In this document: positions 6,574 through 15,601 of the stretch, in pieces
How positions within the stretch are numbered: the first letter of the stretch is position 1
Layout: every line of letters begins with the position of its first letter
Assembly (NCBI GenBank): GCA_018663815.1
Contig: JABJPQ010000632.1
Span: 1-19,855 of the forward strand
Direction of reading: 5' to 3'
DNA: 19,855 bases
From: Halobacteriovoraceae bacterium
GTDB lineage: Bacteria; Bdellovibrionota; Bacteriovoracia; Bacteriovoracales; Bacteriovoracaceae
Position numbers and translations under genes: made by a program
The notes under the pieces: generated by a model
What the model was told of the DNA's origin: nothing
Seen by the model: the letters and a program-made list of their open reading frames with translations, nothing else
Database searches by the model: none

Positions 6574-8539
6574 GGTCTGCACCTATATCCCAGCTGGTAG
6601 CTTTAAAATTACCATCGATATCAAAAGTATATCCATAATTTGCGTCACTTGCTAGATTTACACCTTTTGCTATTGCATCTGTATCTGTTACGGCCAAATG
6701 AAAATCATCCCCAGCTTCATTTTCAAAGTTTATACTAACGTTCTGTGAACTTGTGCCTGGGGCATCAGCATTATTTGATATATTATTGCTGGAGCTAGCA
6801 TCAAAGGATCCTCCAAAGCACGCCGTGGTACAGGTTTGAGCTAGATTGTTTTTTGCAATGACTATACCTTCATACCTTCCAATTCCATTGTTAACGTTAA
6901 CAATAGTATTGTTGGATACATAAAAAACTGCAGAATTGTTACTATAGGATAAGAATGCATAGCTTTCTAAATCATAAAAAATATTATGATGGACTTTGAA
7001 TACACCACCAGGGGAGTCATTGGAGTCACCATAGAAGCCGGAGTGGGCTCCACCTCCACCACCAGAGCGCATAATATTGTTACTAACCTCAACATCCACA
7101 ACAATATTGTCAGCATTTATACTTTTTACACAACTCGAATTGCTATGAGTTCCTGTTATTTGTAATTGCAAACCCTCAACTTTAAAATGTCTGATACTGT
7201 AGCGAATTGTGTCTTGATAACTATTATAAGTAACACGTTCAGCAGTAGCTTTGGTGTTATCCCAAACACCACTATGACGTTGAGTTTCACCAACTTCATT
7301 GGAAAGTGAAGGAGCAAAAAGTTTTACATAATTTTTAGTATCGGTTATCCAGTCCTCAACCCAAATTTGATTGTTTACTGCATCCGCATATAAGGCGACA
7401 AACCATACTTCATTTGCGCCTGAAGTTGTAATATCGTAAGTAGCTCCATGCGTATCAAAGTTTTCTAGCGCATTGGCAAAGGCCGTATTTTCAGTGTTAT
7501 TTCCAACTGATGTGACAGCTGAAACCTCTGTGTAGGCGCGAAAAACACTCCATGTTGAGTCATTTGTGATTGATAGGGCGTCAGCTCCAGCTGCATTTCT
7601 AACTTGAAAAACTGTATCAGAAGACCGTCCTGTGATAAATGCAATCTTACTATCCGTATCGTATTGAATGGCATCACCAATTCCAATATTTAAAGCAATT
7701 GCAGTTGCAAACGTTGCTGTTTTTCCACTTATAGTTAGGTTATTTGTCCCAGCTCCAGTATCTAAGGAACTCGTATTTCCATAGCCAACTGACCTTGCAA
7801 TAGGAGTTGCACCTACAATATTAAACCACTCAGAGTTTGCTGAAGTTAGCCCCGTACTGGTGGCCGTAAGTTGATAATTATTTAGATCTAGATCTAACGT
7901 AATATCATCAAAAACTACAATCCCGGCTACAGCGGCAACAGTCAGTGTCCCACCTAGCACGGCCGTGCCTGGGAGTGGGTTACCACCAGTTGATAAGGCC
8001 AAGGTTACGTTTGCATTTGAGTTAAATAAATTATTTGAAATATCTCTTAGCTCAACGATTATCTTTGGGTTTATGGCTTCATTTTGTTTGGACAGAGTTG
8101 GTTGTTGAGTAAAAACAAGTTGGGTAGCACTTGGTGGTGGAGGATCGATTGTGAAGTTAACTGTAACTGTGTTTGAAACAGTAGAACCTATAACAATGGT
8201 GTAATCAAAACTAGCCGCTCCGGTATAACTGGCTTCTCCGGTGATACCTACCTGGCAAACTCCAGCACTACAGGCACAATCAACTGTACTTGTGGCATGA
8301 ACTAAATTTGATATTGAGCAACTTGTTGCCTGCTCGGTTGATGTGTATTCAAGTTGAATGAGGCTTTGGCTATCTTGGGTGAGATTTGCGGGTGTAATGT
8401 TTTGAGCAACTGGTGTTACTGTGTCTGCGACATTATTATCAATATTAACTTCGCCTTGTTCATCTGCAATATCTACACCTATCTGACTTGTACAGCTAAT
8501 AAGAAAAGTGAATATTAATAACCAGATTAGATTTTTCAT
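6566..8539 (-). CDS. Lipoprotein with Ig-like domains and beta-helix, DIGA C-terminus
   Basis: The predicted 657-residue surface or periplasmic lipoprotein starts at Met 8539; GGAT lies well placed before it. An upstream in-frame ATG at 8551 lacks a ribosome site and would only add MDNE. The signal peptide ends in lipobox LISC with Cys16. The order after that is a low-complexity linker, a short Cys-rich extracellular-repeat-like segment (about 65-125), and an Ig-like domain (about 140-245) opening with ATQLVFTQQPTLS, a recurrent style in bacterial adhesins. A Ser/Thr/Asn-rich middle region follows. A right-handed beta-helix (about 430-620) has rungs such as NNIMRSGGGGG, HHNIFYDLESYAF and SNNTIVNVNNGIG. 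The end reads WDIGADQR, the choice-of-anchor-Q type C-terminus also seen in the lipoprotein at 397-2025. Likely a cell-surface glycan-binding or adhesin-like protein; no enzyme residues are recognised. Confidence 0.82.
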   Translation of the reverse strand: MKNLIWLLIFTFLISCTSQIGVDIADEQGEVNIDNNVADTVTPVAQNITPANLTQDSQSLIQLEYTSTEQATSCSISNLVHATSTVDCACSAGVCQVGITGEASYTGAASFDYTIVIGSTVSNTVTVNFTIDPPPPSATQLVFTQQPTLSKQNEAINPKIIVELRDISNNLFNSNANVTLALSTGGNPLPGTAVLGGTLTVAAVAGIVVFDDITLDLDLNNYQLTATSTGLTSANSEWFNIVGATPIARSVGYGNTSSLDTGAGTNNLTISGKTATFATAIALNIGIGDAIQYDTDSKIAFITGRSSDTVFQVRNAAGADALSITNDSTWSVFRAYTEVSAVTSVGNNTENTAFANALENFDTHGATYDITTSGANEVWFVALYADAVNNQIWVEDWITDTKNYVKLFAPSLSNEVGETQRHSGVWDNTKATAERVTYNSYQDTIRYSIRHFKVEGLQLQITGTHSNSSCVKSINADNIVVDVEVSNNIMRSGGGGGAHSGFYGDSNDSPGGVFKVHHNIFYDLESYAFLSYSNNSAVFYVSNNTIVNVNNGIGRYEGIVIAKNNLAQTCTTACFGGSFDASSSNNISNNADAPGTSSQNVSINFENEAGDDFHLAVTDTDAIAKGVNLASDANYGYTFDIDGNFKATSWDIGADQR

Positions 8540-8551
8540 CTCATTATCCAT

Positions 8552-8781
8552 TTCGGTTTCTATTTTAACATATTAAGTAGTCTCTAAGTAAATACTCGTC
8601 ATTTCAGGTGTTTATAAGTTATCGATTTGGATTATATAGTGGTTAATTTGTAAATACTGTATACTTAAGTTGGCAGTTTTAGCTTTATGCCCCTTTAAAG
8701 CTTTGAAATATGTTAATGGGAACAGTGTTTATAATTCAGCCCCACTCGATTAAATACGTTAATGTTGCTATAAAAATCACT
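8552..8781. other. Divergent intergenic region between lipoprotein and dbpA
   Basis: No gene is supported in these bases. The frame of dbpA stays open back to an ATG at 8710, but the extra 24 residues do not resemble the family and have no ribosome site. TAAAAT on the minus strand just upstream of the lipoprotein gene is a fair -10. On the plus strand TATACT at 8660-8665 and a better extended -10 at 8766-8774 are candidates for dbpA. Confidence 0.45.
8766..8774 (+). promoter_or_regulatory. Extended -10 promoter immediately before dbpA
   Basis: TGCTATAAA matches the extended -10 consensus TGnTATAAT at seven of the eight defined positions. It ends seven bases before the ATG at 8782, so transcription starting at the normal distance would begin at or next to the A of the start codon. 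A -35 at 8746-8751 is weak, as is common with extended -10 promoters. Confidence 0.4.
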
Positions 8782-10158
8782 ATGAATAATCAATTTAATC
8801 AATTTAGTTTAACTCATGCACTTTTGGACAATCTTGACGAGCTTAAGTTTCACTCTATGACTCCAATTCAAGCACAATCACTTGGATACATCTTAGAAAA
8901 TAAAGATGTAATAGGTCAGGCAAAAACTGGGAGTGGCAAAACGGCTGCGTTTGGTCTTGGCATTCTTAATAGCTTAGACACATCAACACCTAAAATAACA
9001 GGGTTAATACTTTGTCCTACGCGTGAACTTGCAGAACAAGTGGCCAAAGAAATAAGAACGCTAGCACGTAAGATGAAAAATGTTAAAATTTTAACCATTT
9101 GTGGTGGGGTTCAAGAAATTCATCAAGAAAAATCTCTTCAGCATGGAGCGCATATTATTGTTGGGACTCCAGGAAGAGTATTACGTCTTTTACGTAAGAA
9201 CTTATTAGACTTTAGCTATGTAAAAACTTTTGTTTTGGATGAAGCGGATAGAATGTTGGATATGGGTTTTTATGATGATATCAGAAATATTGAAGAACAT
9301 TTACCTCTTAAAAAACAAACTCTCTTATTTTCAGCAACCTACCCTCCAGAGATTGGACAGCTAAGCCAAGGAATACAAAAAGATGCGATTGAAGTAAAAG
9401 TCGATACAGAACATGAAGAAAATATTATAGCGCAATATTTTTATGAAGTCGCAAGACATCAGGATAAAAAAGAAGCCTTACTTAAGGTGTTAGGACATTA
9501 CAAACCAGATCGGCTCATTGTTTTTTGTAAAACGAAACAAATTACAGATGACGTTGCAAAGTTTTTAAACAGACACGAAATCTTTGCAGCAGCGATTCAC
9601 GGTGATTTAGGTCAAAATGAACGCACGACTGTTTTAACAAAATTTACCAACAGAAGTTTATCTGTTCTGGTTGCAACAGATGTTGCAGCAAGAGGACTAG
9701 ATATTGAGGACCTCGCGGCAGTTATTAATTTTGACTTACCTGCAGACCCAGAAATATATATTCACCGAATAGGAAGAACAGGAAGAGCTGGTTTAAAAGG
9801 AAGTGCTTTTAGTTTTTTTGTAGCTAAAAATATTTATAAACTAGAGTCGATTGAAGATTATACACAACGACAATATAAAGTTGAAGATCTTAATACTATA
9901 GAGCTGTCAAAATATGAGCAAGTTCCACCAATGAAGACAATGTATGTGGGTGGGGGAAAGAAAAATAAACTCAGACCTGGCGATCTTCTGGGTGCCATTG
10001 TAGGAGTAGGTAAAGTTGATTCATCTGATGTTGGAAATATTTCAGTTTTTAATATTTTAAGTTATGTTGCTATTAAAAGTGATAAAATAGAACAAGTGAT
10101 TACTAATCTTCAAAGCGGAACAATTAAAAACAAAAAATTTAAAGTCGGATTGGCCTAA
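8782..10158 (+). CDS. dbpA: ATP-dependent RNA helicase DbpA (DEAD-box)
   Basis: The protein has 458 residues from Met 8782, a start that aligns with the known N-terminus of DbpA. In this numbering the DEAD-box motifs are Q-motif region about 22-33, Walker A AKTGSGKT (47-54), PTRELA (79-84), TPGR (129-132), DEAD (153-156), SAT (184-186), ARGLD (303-307) and HRIGRTGR (328-335). Residues about 386-458 form the DbpA RNA-binding domain, opening with NKLRPGDLLGAIVG. That domain in relatives binds hairpin 92 of 23S rRNA during 50S subunit assembly. The neighbouring phrase QAKTGSGKTAAFGLGIL is close to DbpA proper. No Shine-Dalgarno site is visible before the ATG. It is 14 bases ahead of the LolA-like gene, so may be co-transcribed with the export genes. 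That pairing is probably of convenience, not of function. Confidence 0.93.
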   Translation: MNNQFNQFSLTHALLDNLDELKFHSMTPIQAQSLGYILENKDVIGQAKTGSGKTAAFGLGILNSLDTSTPKITGLILCPTRELAEQVAKEIRTLARKMKNVKILTICGGVQEIHQEKSLQHGAHIIVGTPGRVLRLLRKNLLDFSYVKTFVLDEADRMLDMGFYDDIRNIEEHLPLKKQTLLFSATYPPEIGQLSQGIQKDAIEVKVDTEHEENIIAQYFYEVARHQDKKEALLKVLGHYKPDRLIVFCKTKQITDDVAKFLNRHEIFAAAIHGDLGQNERTTVLTKFTNRSLSVLVATDVAARGLDIEDLAAVINFDLPADPEIYIHRIGRTGRAGLKGSAFSFFVAKNIYKLESIEDYTQRQYKVEDLNTIELSKYEQVPPMKTMYVGGGKKNKLRPGDLLGAIVGVGKVDSSDVGNISVFNILSYVAIKSDKIEQVITNLQSGTIKNKKFKVGLA

Positions 10159-10172
10159 AGTGAGTAAGACTG

Positions 10173-10952
10173 ATGTGTAATAAAAAGATACTAATAATTA
10201 TGATGAGTTTGTTTAGCCTTGTTTCTTACTCTAAAAACTCACAAGAGAAAGGGCTAGAGATCGCCACTAAGGTTCAAGACGCTAATAATCAGTTTCTAGG
10301 AGAAATCAATACTACGAAAATGATTCTTATCGATGCCTATGGAGCGCAGACAGTGCGCAAGATGAAAGGTAAGATCTTAGAAGTAGAAAATGATGGGGAT
10401 AAATCCCTAAGCACCTTTTTAGAACCCTTAGATGTGAAAGGCACAAAGATGTTAACTTGGTCGCATAAACAAAAAAATGATGATCAATGGTTATACTTGC
10501 CCTCTCTAAGAAGAGTAAAAAGAATTAGTAGTAGCGGTCAAAGTTCTTCGTTTATGGGAAGTGAGTTTAGTTTTGAAGACCTTGGAAGCCAAGAGGTAGA
10601 AAAATTCACTTATAATTATTTAAAAGATGAGACCCTAGGTGATAGTCTTACTTGGGTTTTGGAAAGAACCCCGATTAGAAAAAGTGGTTATAGCAAACAA
10701 ATCGTTTGGACCTCAAAAAAAATGCTTACCCCACTTAAAATTGAATACTTTGACCGAAGAGAAAAGCTTCTTAAAACCGCCGTGTTTTCTGACTTCAAAG
10801 AGTATAGCATAAAAAAGAAAAAGATGTTTCGTGCAAATAAAATTCATATGAAAAACATTCAAACAAAAAAAGAGTCTATCTTTTTATGGGAAACTCGTTC
10901 ACTAGGGAGTGTAAGCTCATCTCGTGAATTTATGAAGCGATCGCTAAAGTAG
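10173..10952 (+). CDS. LolA-like outer-membrane lipoprotein-sorting protein
   Basis: The 259-residue periplasmic protein has a Sec signal peptide at residues 1-20 (MCNKKILIIMMSLFSLVSYS). The LolA-like family hallmark is unmistakable: WLYLPSLRRVKRISSS at 106-121, followed by SSFMGSEFSFEDL (125-137). This fold is an open beta-barrel with a hydrophobic cavity that carries lipids or lipoproteins. This subgroup is typically encoded beside MMPL-type RND exporters and takes the substrate from them. It starts 14 bases after dbpA and ends six bases before the outer-membrane barrel gene. An RND gene of the right family lies in the convergent operon (13297-15594), which supports a shared substrate. The subgroup is distinct from the housekeeping LolA. 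Confidence 0.88.
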   Translation: MCNKKILIIMMSLFSLVSYSKNSQEKGLEIATKVQDANNQFLGEINTTKMILIDAYGAQTVRKMKGKILEVENDGDKSLSTFLEPLDVKGTKMLTWSHKQKNDDQWLYLPSLRRVKRISSSGQSSSFMGSEFSFEDLGSQEVEKFTYNYLKDETLGDSLTWVLERTPIRKSGYSKQIVWTSKKMLTPLKIEYFDRREKLLKTAVFSDFKEYSIKKKKMFRANKIHMKNIQTKKESIFLWETRSLGSVSSSREFMKRSLK

Positions 10953-10958
10953 AATAAT

Positions 10959-12185
10959 ATGGTGAAGTTGATCTTTATTATCTTAGTTATTCCTTTAAAC
11001 GGCATGGCCGAAAGTTTTACCCAAGGTCAAATCTCTTTTGAGTATCGTCGCTTTGAAGACGATATGACCTCCGAAACTCATGATGAGCAGATCTCTGTTT
11101 TTTCGAGGATAGATACAAAATATCAGCAGGCAAAAAATAAATTTGTCTTACGGGCGTATGCTAGAGTTCATAGCGGTAAGAGTGGACAAGATATTGTCGT
11201 TGCTGAAGATCTATATTACTCAACAGAGGTGAAAGATTTTATTGAACTAGGTGCAGGTTATAAGATATATAATTGGAGTAACTTAGAAGTCTTTAGACCA
11301 GCTGATACAGTTAATTCTAAAAACCTTGATACGGATATTGAAAAATTTGAAAAAATTGGTGAACTATCTTTATACGCTAATATGTTTATGCCAAATGGAC
11401 AGCTTAGTATTTATTTTTTTCCCAAAAGCGCAGATCCTTTGTTTCCTACAAAAGAGTCACGCTTTGGACTAAACATTCCTGTGGAAGATCCTATCTGGGT
11501 TGATAAAGACGGCCATACTTCAAACTGGAATAACTCAGGAGCCATTAGGTTTACACAATCATTGGGCGCAGTTGATTTTCAAGCTCATATTTTGAATCAT
11601 TATGATCGTGACTATTTCATTTTAGGCTTAAACGATGAACTCGCAGTTGTTCCTTATTTTTTTCGCGTTAATGAGTCCTCTGTTGGGTTACAGCATTCTG
11701 CTGATCAATACTTAACAAAGTTTGAAGTAACACATAAAAACTATCAAGATGAGAGTGAAGTATTATCAATTGTGGGTACGGCTGTTAAGCCTAAAGATTT
11801 CTCAGTTGCAGCACTTGGGTTAGAGTATGATCAAAGCTTTGATCATGGGTCCACAGGTAAGATCTTGATTGAATACCAAAGAATACTGGGGGTAAGCCTA
11901 TACGAGAGATCGATTCTTTCGGTCTTTCAAAATGATCTCTTTGTAAATTACAGCTACAATCTTAATGATACTATGGGGACACAACTAAGCCTTGGGTCCT
12001 TCATCGATTTGGAGCGATCCCATGAGTTTTTACATATTGCAACTTATACGAGACGTTTATCCAATACTTGGAAATATAATATAAATATGAGACTCTTTGA
12101 TGCTCCGATAAAGTCTAGTCCCGATGGAATGGAGATTTTAAATCAGAGTGATAGCCTAAGTTTTTCATTAGATCGATTTTTTTAG
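10959..12185 (+). CDS. Outer-membrane beta-barrel protein
   Basis: The protein has 408 residues with a signal peptide at about 1-17 (core LIFIILVIPL, Ala cleavage site near NGMA). The mature part consists of short alternating polar/hydrophobic segments and many Tyr/Phe girdle residues, such as SFEYRRFED, FVLRAYARVHSG and FLHIATYTRRLS. It ends with SLSFSLDRFF, an aromatic C-terminal strand matching the beta-signal recognised by the BAM assembly machine. The size suggests roughly 14-18 strands. It begins six bases after the LolA-like gene and 13 bases before the DUF3419 gene. In other bacteria MMPL exporters and LolA-like carriers are accompanied by a DUF1302-type barrel, and this protein fills that position, although its sequence family is not recognised. 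Likely role: outer-membrane exit or docking for the exported substrate. Confidence 0.8.
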   Translation: MVKLIFIILVIPLNGMAESFTQGQISFEYRRFEDDMTSETHDEQISVFSRIDTKYQQAKNKFVLRAYARVHSGKSGQDIVVAEDLYYSTEVKDFIELGAGYKIYNWSNLEVFRPADTVNSKNLDTDIEKFEKIGELSLYANMFMPNGQLSIYFFPKSADPLFPTKESRFGLNIPVEDPIWVDKDGHTSNWNNSGAIRFTQSLGAVDFQAHILNHYDRDYFILGLNDELAVVPYFFRVNESSVGLQHSADQYLTKFEVTHKNYQDESEVLSIVGTAVKPKDFSVAALGLEYDQSFDHGSTGKILIEYQRILGVSLYERSILSVFQNDLFVNYSYNLNDTMGTQLSLGSFIDLERSHEFLHIATYTRRLSNTWKYNINMRLFDAPIKSSPDGMEILNQSDSLSFSLDRFF

Positions 12186-12198
12186 TCAAGGAAGTAAC

Positions 12199-13293
12199 AT
12201 GTCAGAAAAGTTTTTTTCATCATTAAATTATACCTTGGCCAATGAGGATAATACGGTAGAGGTTGAACTCGTCAAGAGATTAAGACCAAAGCATATTGTC
12301 AGTGTTTGTGGAAGTGGAGGAAGGGCCATTCCACTAGCAATGAAGGGAATTAAAAGTCTTACCTGTGTTGATCTAGTTGAGGAGCAATTAGCGCTTGCTA
12401 GGCTACGCTTAGAAACTATTAAGAGATTAAGCTATGATGATTTTTTATTTTTTTGGGGGTATCCACCTTTTAGATTCAATGAAAATCCCAATAAAAGAGA
12501 AGAATTGTTTCGATCACTTAAACTGACTAAGACAGATCTCGATTACTTTGTTGATATGTTTATGTTTCATAAGTGGCAATCTCTTCTTTATATTGGAAAG
12601 TGGGAGAGAACTTTTCGAACATTTTCAAAAATTGCTCAAAAATTACTTGGAAAAGATTTTGCCAAAATTTTTGACTTCACCACCATAGCAGAACAAAAAG
12701 AATACTATAATAATGGATTTAAAAAAAAGAGATGGTTGTTTCTTTTGTTTATTTTAGGAAATAAATCAATTTTTAATGCCCTTTTGTATAAGGGACATTT
12801 TGTGAAAAAAAATATTGTAGAAGGACATTTTGAGTTTTACAAAAATGCGTTTGAAAGATTGTTAACAACTCAACTTGCAAGAGAAAGTTTTTTTTTAGAA
12901 CTTTGTTTTTATGGTGAGGTCGTTCACTCTGAAGCTCTCACTATTGAGGCGAAGCAAGAGGTTTTTAATGCTGTAAAAGAGAATGTTGAGTCGGGAATGG
13001 AGATCAGGTATGTTCAAAAAGACCTGGTTAAAGGTATTCTTGACTCAGATGTTAATTATGACTTTGCTTCTTTAAGTAATGTGCCATCTTATTTTAGTGG
13101 CGAAATGGAAAGAGATTTTTTACAGTTAATTTTACCCCGTTTAAACTCTGGTGCTGTCGTTGTCTATAGGTCATACTTAAGAGTACCTGAAGTGAATATG
13201 GATGGATTTGATGATATTAGTGATCAGTACCATGACCTAACATCTGCAGAAAAAGTACAAATGTTTAAAATTTCAGTTCTTAGAAAAAAATAA
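12199..13293 (+). CDS. DUF3419 / BtaA-like SAM-dependent transferase
   Basis: The 364-residue cytoplasmic protein shows the SAM-binding start SVCGSGGRAIPLA (35-47), with the acidic residue of strand two in CVDL (Asp58). LALARLRLETIKRLSYDDF then follows, as in BtaA relatives of DUF3419. BtaA enzymes transfer the 3-amino-3-carboxypropyl group of SAM to diacylglycerol, the first step of betaine-lipid synthesis. A central helical insert (about 90-230) and the final GAVVVYRSYL strand also fit the family. AAGGAAG precedes the ATG. It is the last gene of the plus operon and ends three bases from the convergent RND gene. The partner methyltransferase BtaB is not in the window, so the acceptor and product are uncertain: aminocarboxypropyl-lipid, or another SAM-derived transfer. 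The family call is good; the substrate is inference. Confidence 0.75.
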   Translation: MSEKFFSSLNYTLANEDNTVEVELVKRLRPKHIVSVCGSGGRAIPLAMKGIKSLTCVDLVEEQLALARLRLETIKRLSYDDFLFFWGYPPFRFNENPNKREELFRSLKLTKTDLDYFVDMFMFHKWQSLLYIGKWERTFRTFSKIAQKLLGKDFAKIFDFTTIAEQKEYYNNGFKKKRWLFLLFILGNKSIFNALLYKGHFVKKNIVEGHFEFYKNAFERLLTTQLARESFFLELCFYGEVVHSEALTIEAKQEVFNAVKENVESGMEIRYVQKDLVKGILDSDVNYDFASLSNVPSYFSGEMERDFLQLILPRLNSGAVVVYRSYLRVPEVNMDGFDDISDQYHDLTSAEKVQMFKISVLRKK

Positions 13294-13296
13294 AAA

Positions 13297-15594
13297 CTAA
13301 TGCTGATTATTTTCATCTTTTAGGAAAAACAAGAGTGCTGGCAGAATTAAAAAATCAGCAATAAGGGCCACTCCCAATATAAATGAGATCATAAGTCCAA
13401 ACTTAGCGTTGGGGATATACTGTGCGAAGATAAAAGAGCCAAAACCTATTATGAGTATAAGAGTTGTAAAAAAGAGAGCAGGTGCTGTGTTTTTAAAAAT
13501 TAAAGCAATATTATCAAAGTTTGTTTTATCATGTTTATGTGTATGAAATTCAAAAAGAAAATGAATGGAGTCATCTACAGAAATTCCTAAACAAACGCTT
13601 GCCACGAGTACCGTTCCCATATCAATTGAAAAACCTGTGAAATAAAACAAACCACCACCGACAATAAGAGGAAAAAGATTAGGAATAAGAGTGAGTAATC
13701 CTAATTTTAATGAACGTAATACTATGATTAAAATAAAAGTTATGAGGATAAATGCGGTTATGAATGATTTAAAAAATGTATCGACAATATAGGGTGTAAG
13801 TTTATGAAAGAGTGGCATTTTACCTGTGACCACAATATTGAGTCCAAAATCTTTTGCCTTAGTGCTGATCGTCTCAATTTCTTTTAAGCATTCTTTAGAG
13901 GATTGAAGATTCCAAAAGATTGTTAGCCGTAATTTTTGTTGATTAAGCGTCATTCTATTATTTATACTTCTTCCCTCTGGTAGTCCCATACTGTAAAAAA
14001 GTAATTCCTGCGCAATTGCTTCCTTAGTCTGGGGAGTTGAGAAGAATCTTTCATCACCACCATTTAAATTTTTATTAACATTCTTAATAATATCCAGAGT
14101 TGATAATGTTTTTGTTATTGAGTCTCGTGAAACAAGCCAATTTGAGTATGCTTCAACTTTATTTAAAAAGCTAGGATCATTAATTCCATATTCTTTTCCT
14201 GAGTTGATAACTAGCTCTACTGGAGAGTGTGATTTTATTTTTGATTTTGCAAAGTGATTAGCAATATTCAAAGGGTGTGAATCATAAAACTGTTTAAAGG
14301 GATCCATATCAACCGTGTTTTTGAGGCTGGTTAAGCCTAGGCTAATAAGGATTATGAGTGAGCTTAAAACAATTTTTCCTTTATTCCTTGAAATGAATGA
14401 AGTTATTTTGAGACTTAAATCCTCGTTTGCTGTCATATTGAGTATTGATTTTGAATTCTTCTTTTTCAATTTTTTAATAAGTATGAGAGGGGCCATAAAG
14501 AAATAAGTGAAAAACCAGGCGATAATAATACCATGACCAACAATCATACCAAGTTGTGCCAGTGGTGGTATTACAGATGAAGTAAAGCTGTAAAATCCAA
14601 CTGCTGTAGTTAAGCTTGTTAACAAAGTCGGCCAAAAGTTTTTTATAAGAGAGTAGGTGAGTGCTACTTTAGTATCCTCACCTTGATTAAATTTGAGAAA
14701 AAAACTTGTTAAGATATGAATAGCATCTGCAAGTGCCACTGTCAGGAGGATTGTCGGGGCAATTACAGTAAGGGTATTAATGGTATAACCTTGAAATCCT
14801 AGTGTAGACATCATTACGATAATACTTGGGGTAACAACTGTGTAAGGTAAAATGATACCCGCTATGCGGCGGTAGATAAAATAGAGGATAAGGCTGAATA
14901 ACCCATATAATAAAGGAAGGAGTACTATCATATCCCTAATCGAGACCTCTTTGAATATATGAGTAAGAGTTGAAGATCCTAGCGCGTAATAATTTGTTTT
15001 TGTATTGCTGTATTTCTTAATGAGCTGTCGCGCATTTTCAGTAATTAAATCATAAGCAACTTTTTTTCCAAAAGCAGGTAATAATTGAGCATGGAAAATA
15101 GCAGTTGTGCCATCTTCACTTAGTAGATAGTTTTTTGTCTCACGTTCAGCGAGTGTTTTTATTTTTAATTTTTTGAGATCTTCAGCCGTTGCTAATGAGA
15201 TGAAGTTCTTATCGAAAAGGGGCTCAATAATGATATCATCATCTTCAGGTTTAATATAATCATAGTTACTAAGTGAATCTACTCGCATAATACCTGGAAT
15301 ATTCCATAGGTCCTCTGTAAGCTGAGTGATTATTGTGAGTGACTTTTTATTAAAAATACCTTGTTTATTATGCATGAAAATTGTTAGGTAATCGTCATTG
15401 CCAAAGTCAGCTTCAAATTGATTAAACTCAAGTAATAAAGGAGCTTTCGGATTATACCAAACCCTGGCCGTAAAGTCTTCTTGGAGACCTTTAAAACCTG
15501 GTAGAGATAATAGCATGACTAGTACTGAAATTAATAAACTAAGTTTTGGTGAACCAATAATAAAACTTACAATTTGTTCTCTCAGGTTTTTCAT
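13297..15594 (-). CDS. MMPL-type RND superfamily exporter
   Basis: The 765-residue inner-membrane protein has duplicated RND architecture. The first transmembrane helix is at about 14-32 and is followed by a large periplasmic loop (about 35-215). A cluster of helices lies at about 218-375, helix seven at about 405-422, a second periplasmic loop at about 430-605, and a final helix cluster at 610-755. Each helix cluster carries the acidic-His motif of this family: VALADAIHILTSF (near 290) and CLGISVDDSIHFLFEF (about 670-690). The membrane-embedded Asp residues couple proton flow to transport. Relatives export lipids, mycolate precursors and hopanoids to the periplasmic face. AGGAG stands seven bases before the ATG. 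It follows the GNAT gene by seven bases. The LolA-like and barrel genes of the opposite operon provide the expected downstream partners. Substrate unknown; a lipid is likely. Confidence 0.9.
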   Translation of the reverse strand: MKNLREQIVSFIIGSPKLSLLISVLVMLLSLPGFKGLQEDFTARVWYNPKAPLLLEFNQFEADFGNDDYLTIFMHNKQGIFNKKSLTIITQLTEDLWNIPGIMRVDSLSNYDYIKPEDDDIIIEPLFDKNFISLATAEDLKKLKIKTLAERETKNYLLSEDGTTAIFHAQLLPAFGKKVAYDLITENARQLIKKYSNTKTNYYALGSSTLTHIFKEVSIRDMIVLLPLLYGLFSLILYFIYRRIAGIILPYTVVTPSIIVMMSTLGFQGYTINTLTVIAPTILLTVALADAIHILTSFFLKFNQGEDTKVALTYSLIKNFWPTLLTSLTTAVGFYSFTSSVIPPLAQLGMIVGHGIIIAWFFTYFFMAPLILIKKLKKKNSKSILNMTANEDLSLKITSFISRNKGKIVLSSLIILISLGLTSLKNTVDMDPFKQFYDSHPLNIANHFAKSKIKSHSPVELVINSGKEYGINDPSFLNKVEAYSNWLVSRDSITKTLSTLDIIKNVNKNLNGGDERFFSTPQTKEAIAQELLFYSMGLPEGRSINNRMTLNQQKLRLTIFWNLQSSKECLKEIETISTKAKDFGLNIVVTGKMPLFHKLTPYIVDTFFKSFITAFILITFILIIVLRSLKLGLLTLIPNLFPLIVGGGLFYFTGFSIDMGTVLVASVCLGISVDDSIHFLFEFHTHKHDKTNFDNIALIFKNTAPALFFTTLILIIGFGSFIFAQYIPNAKFGLMISFILGVALIADFLILPALLFFLKDENNQH

Positions 15595-15601
15595 TTAGCT
15601 C

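Noticed and set aside
8540..8551. Lipoprotein start at ATG 8551
   Set aside because: It would put MDNE before the signal peptide and lacks a ribosome site; the ATG at 8539 has GGAT upstream and gives a standard lipoprotein signal.
8710..8781. dbpA starting at the first in-frame ATG (8710), giving a 24-residue extension
   Set aside because: The extra residues do not resemble the family N-terminus and no ribosome site precedes it; Met 8782 aligns with known DbpA.
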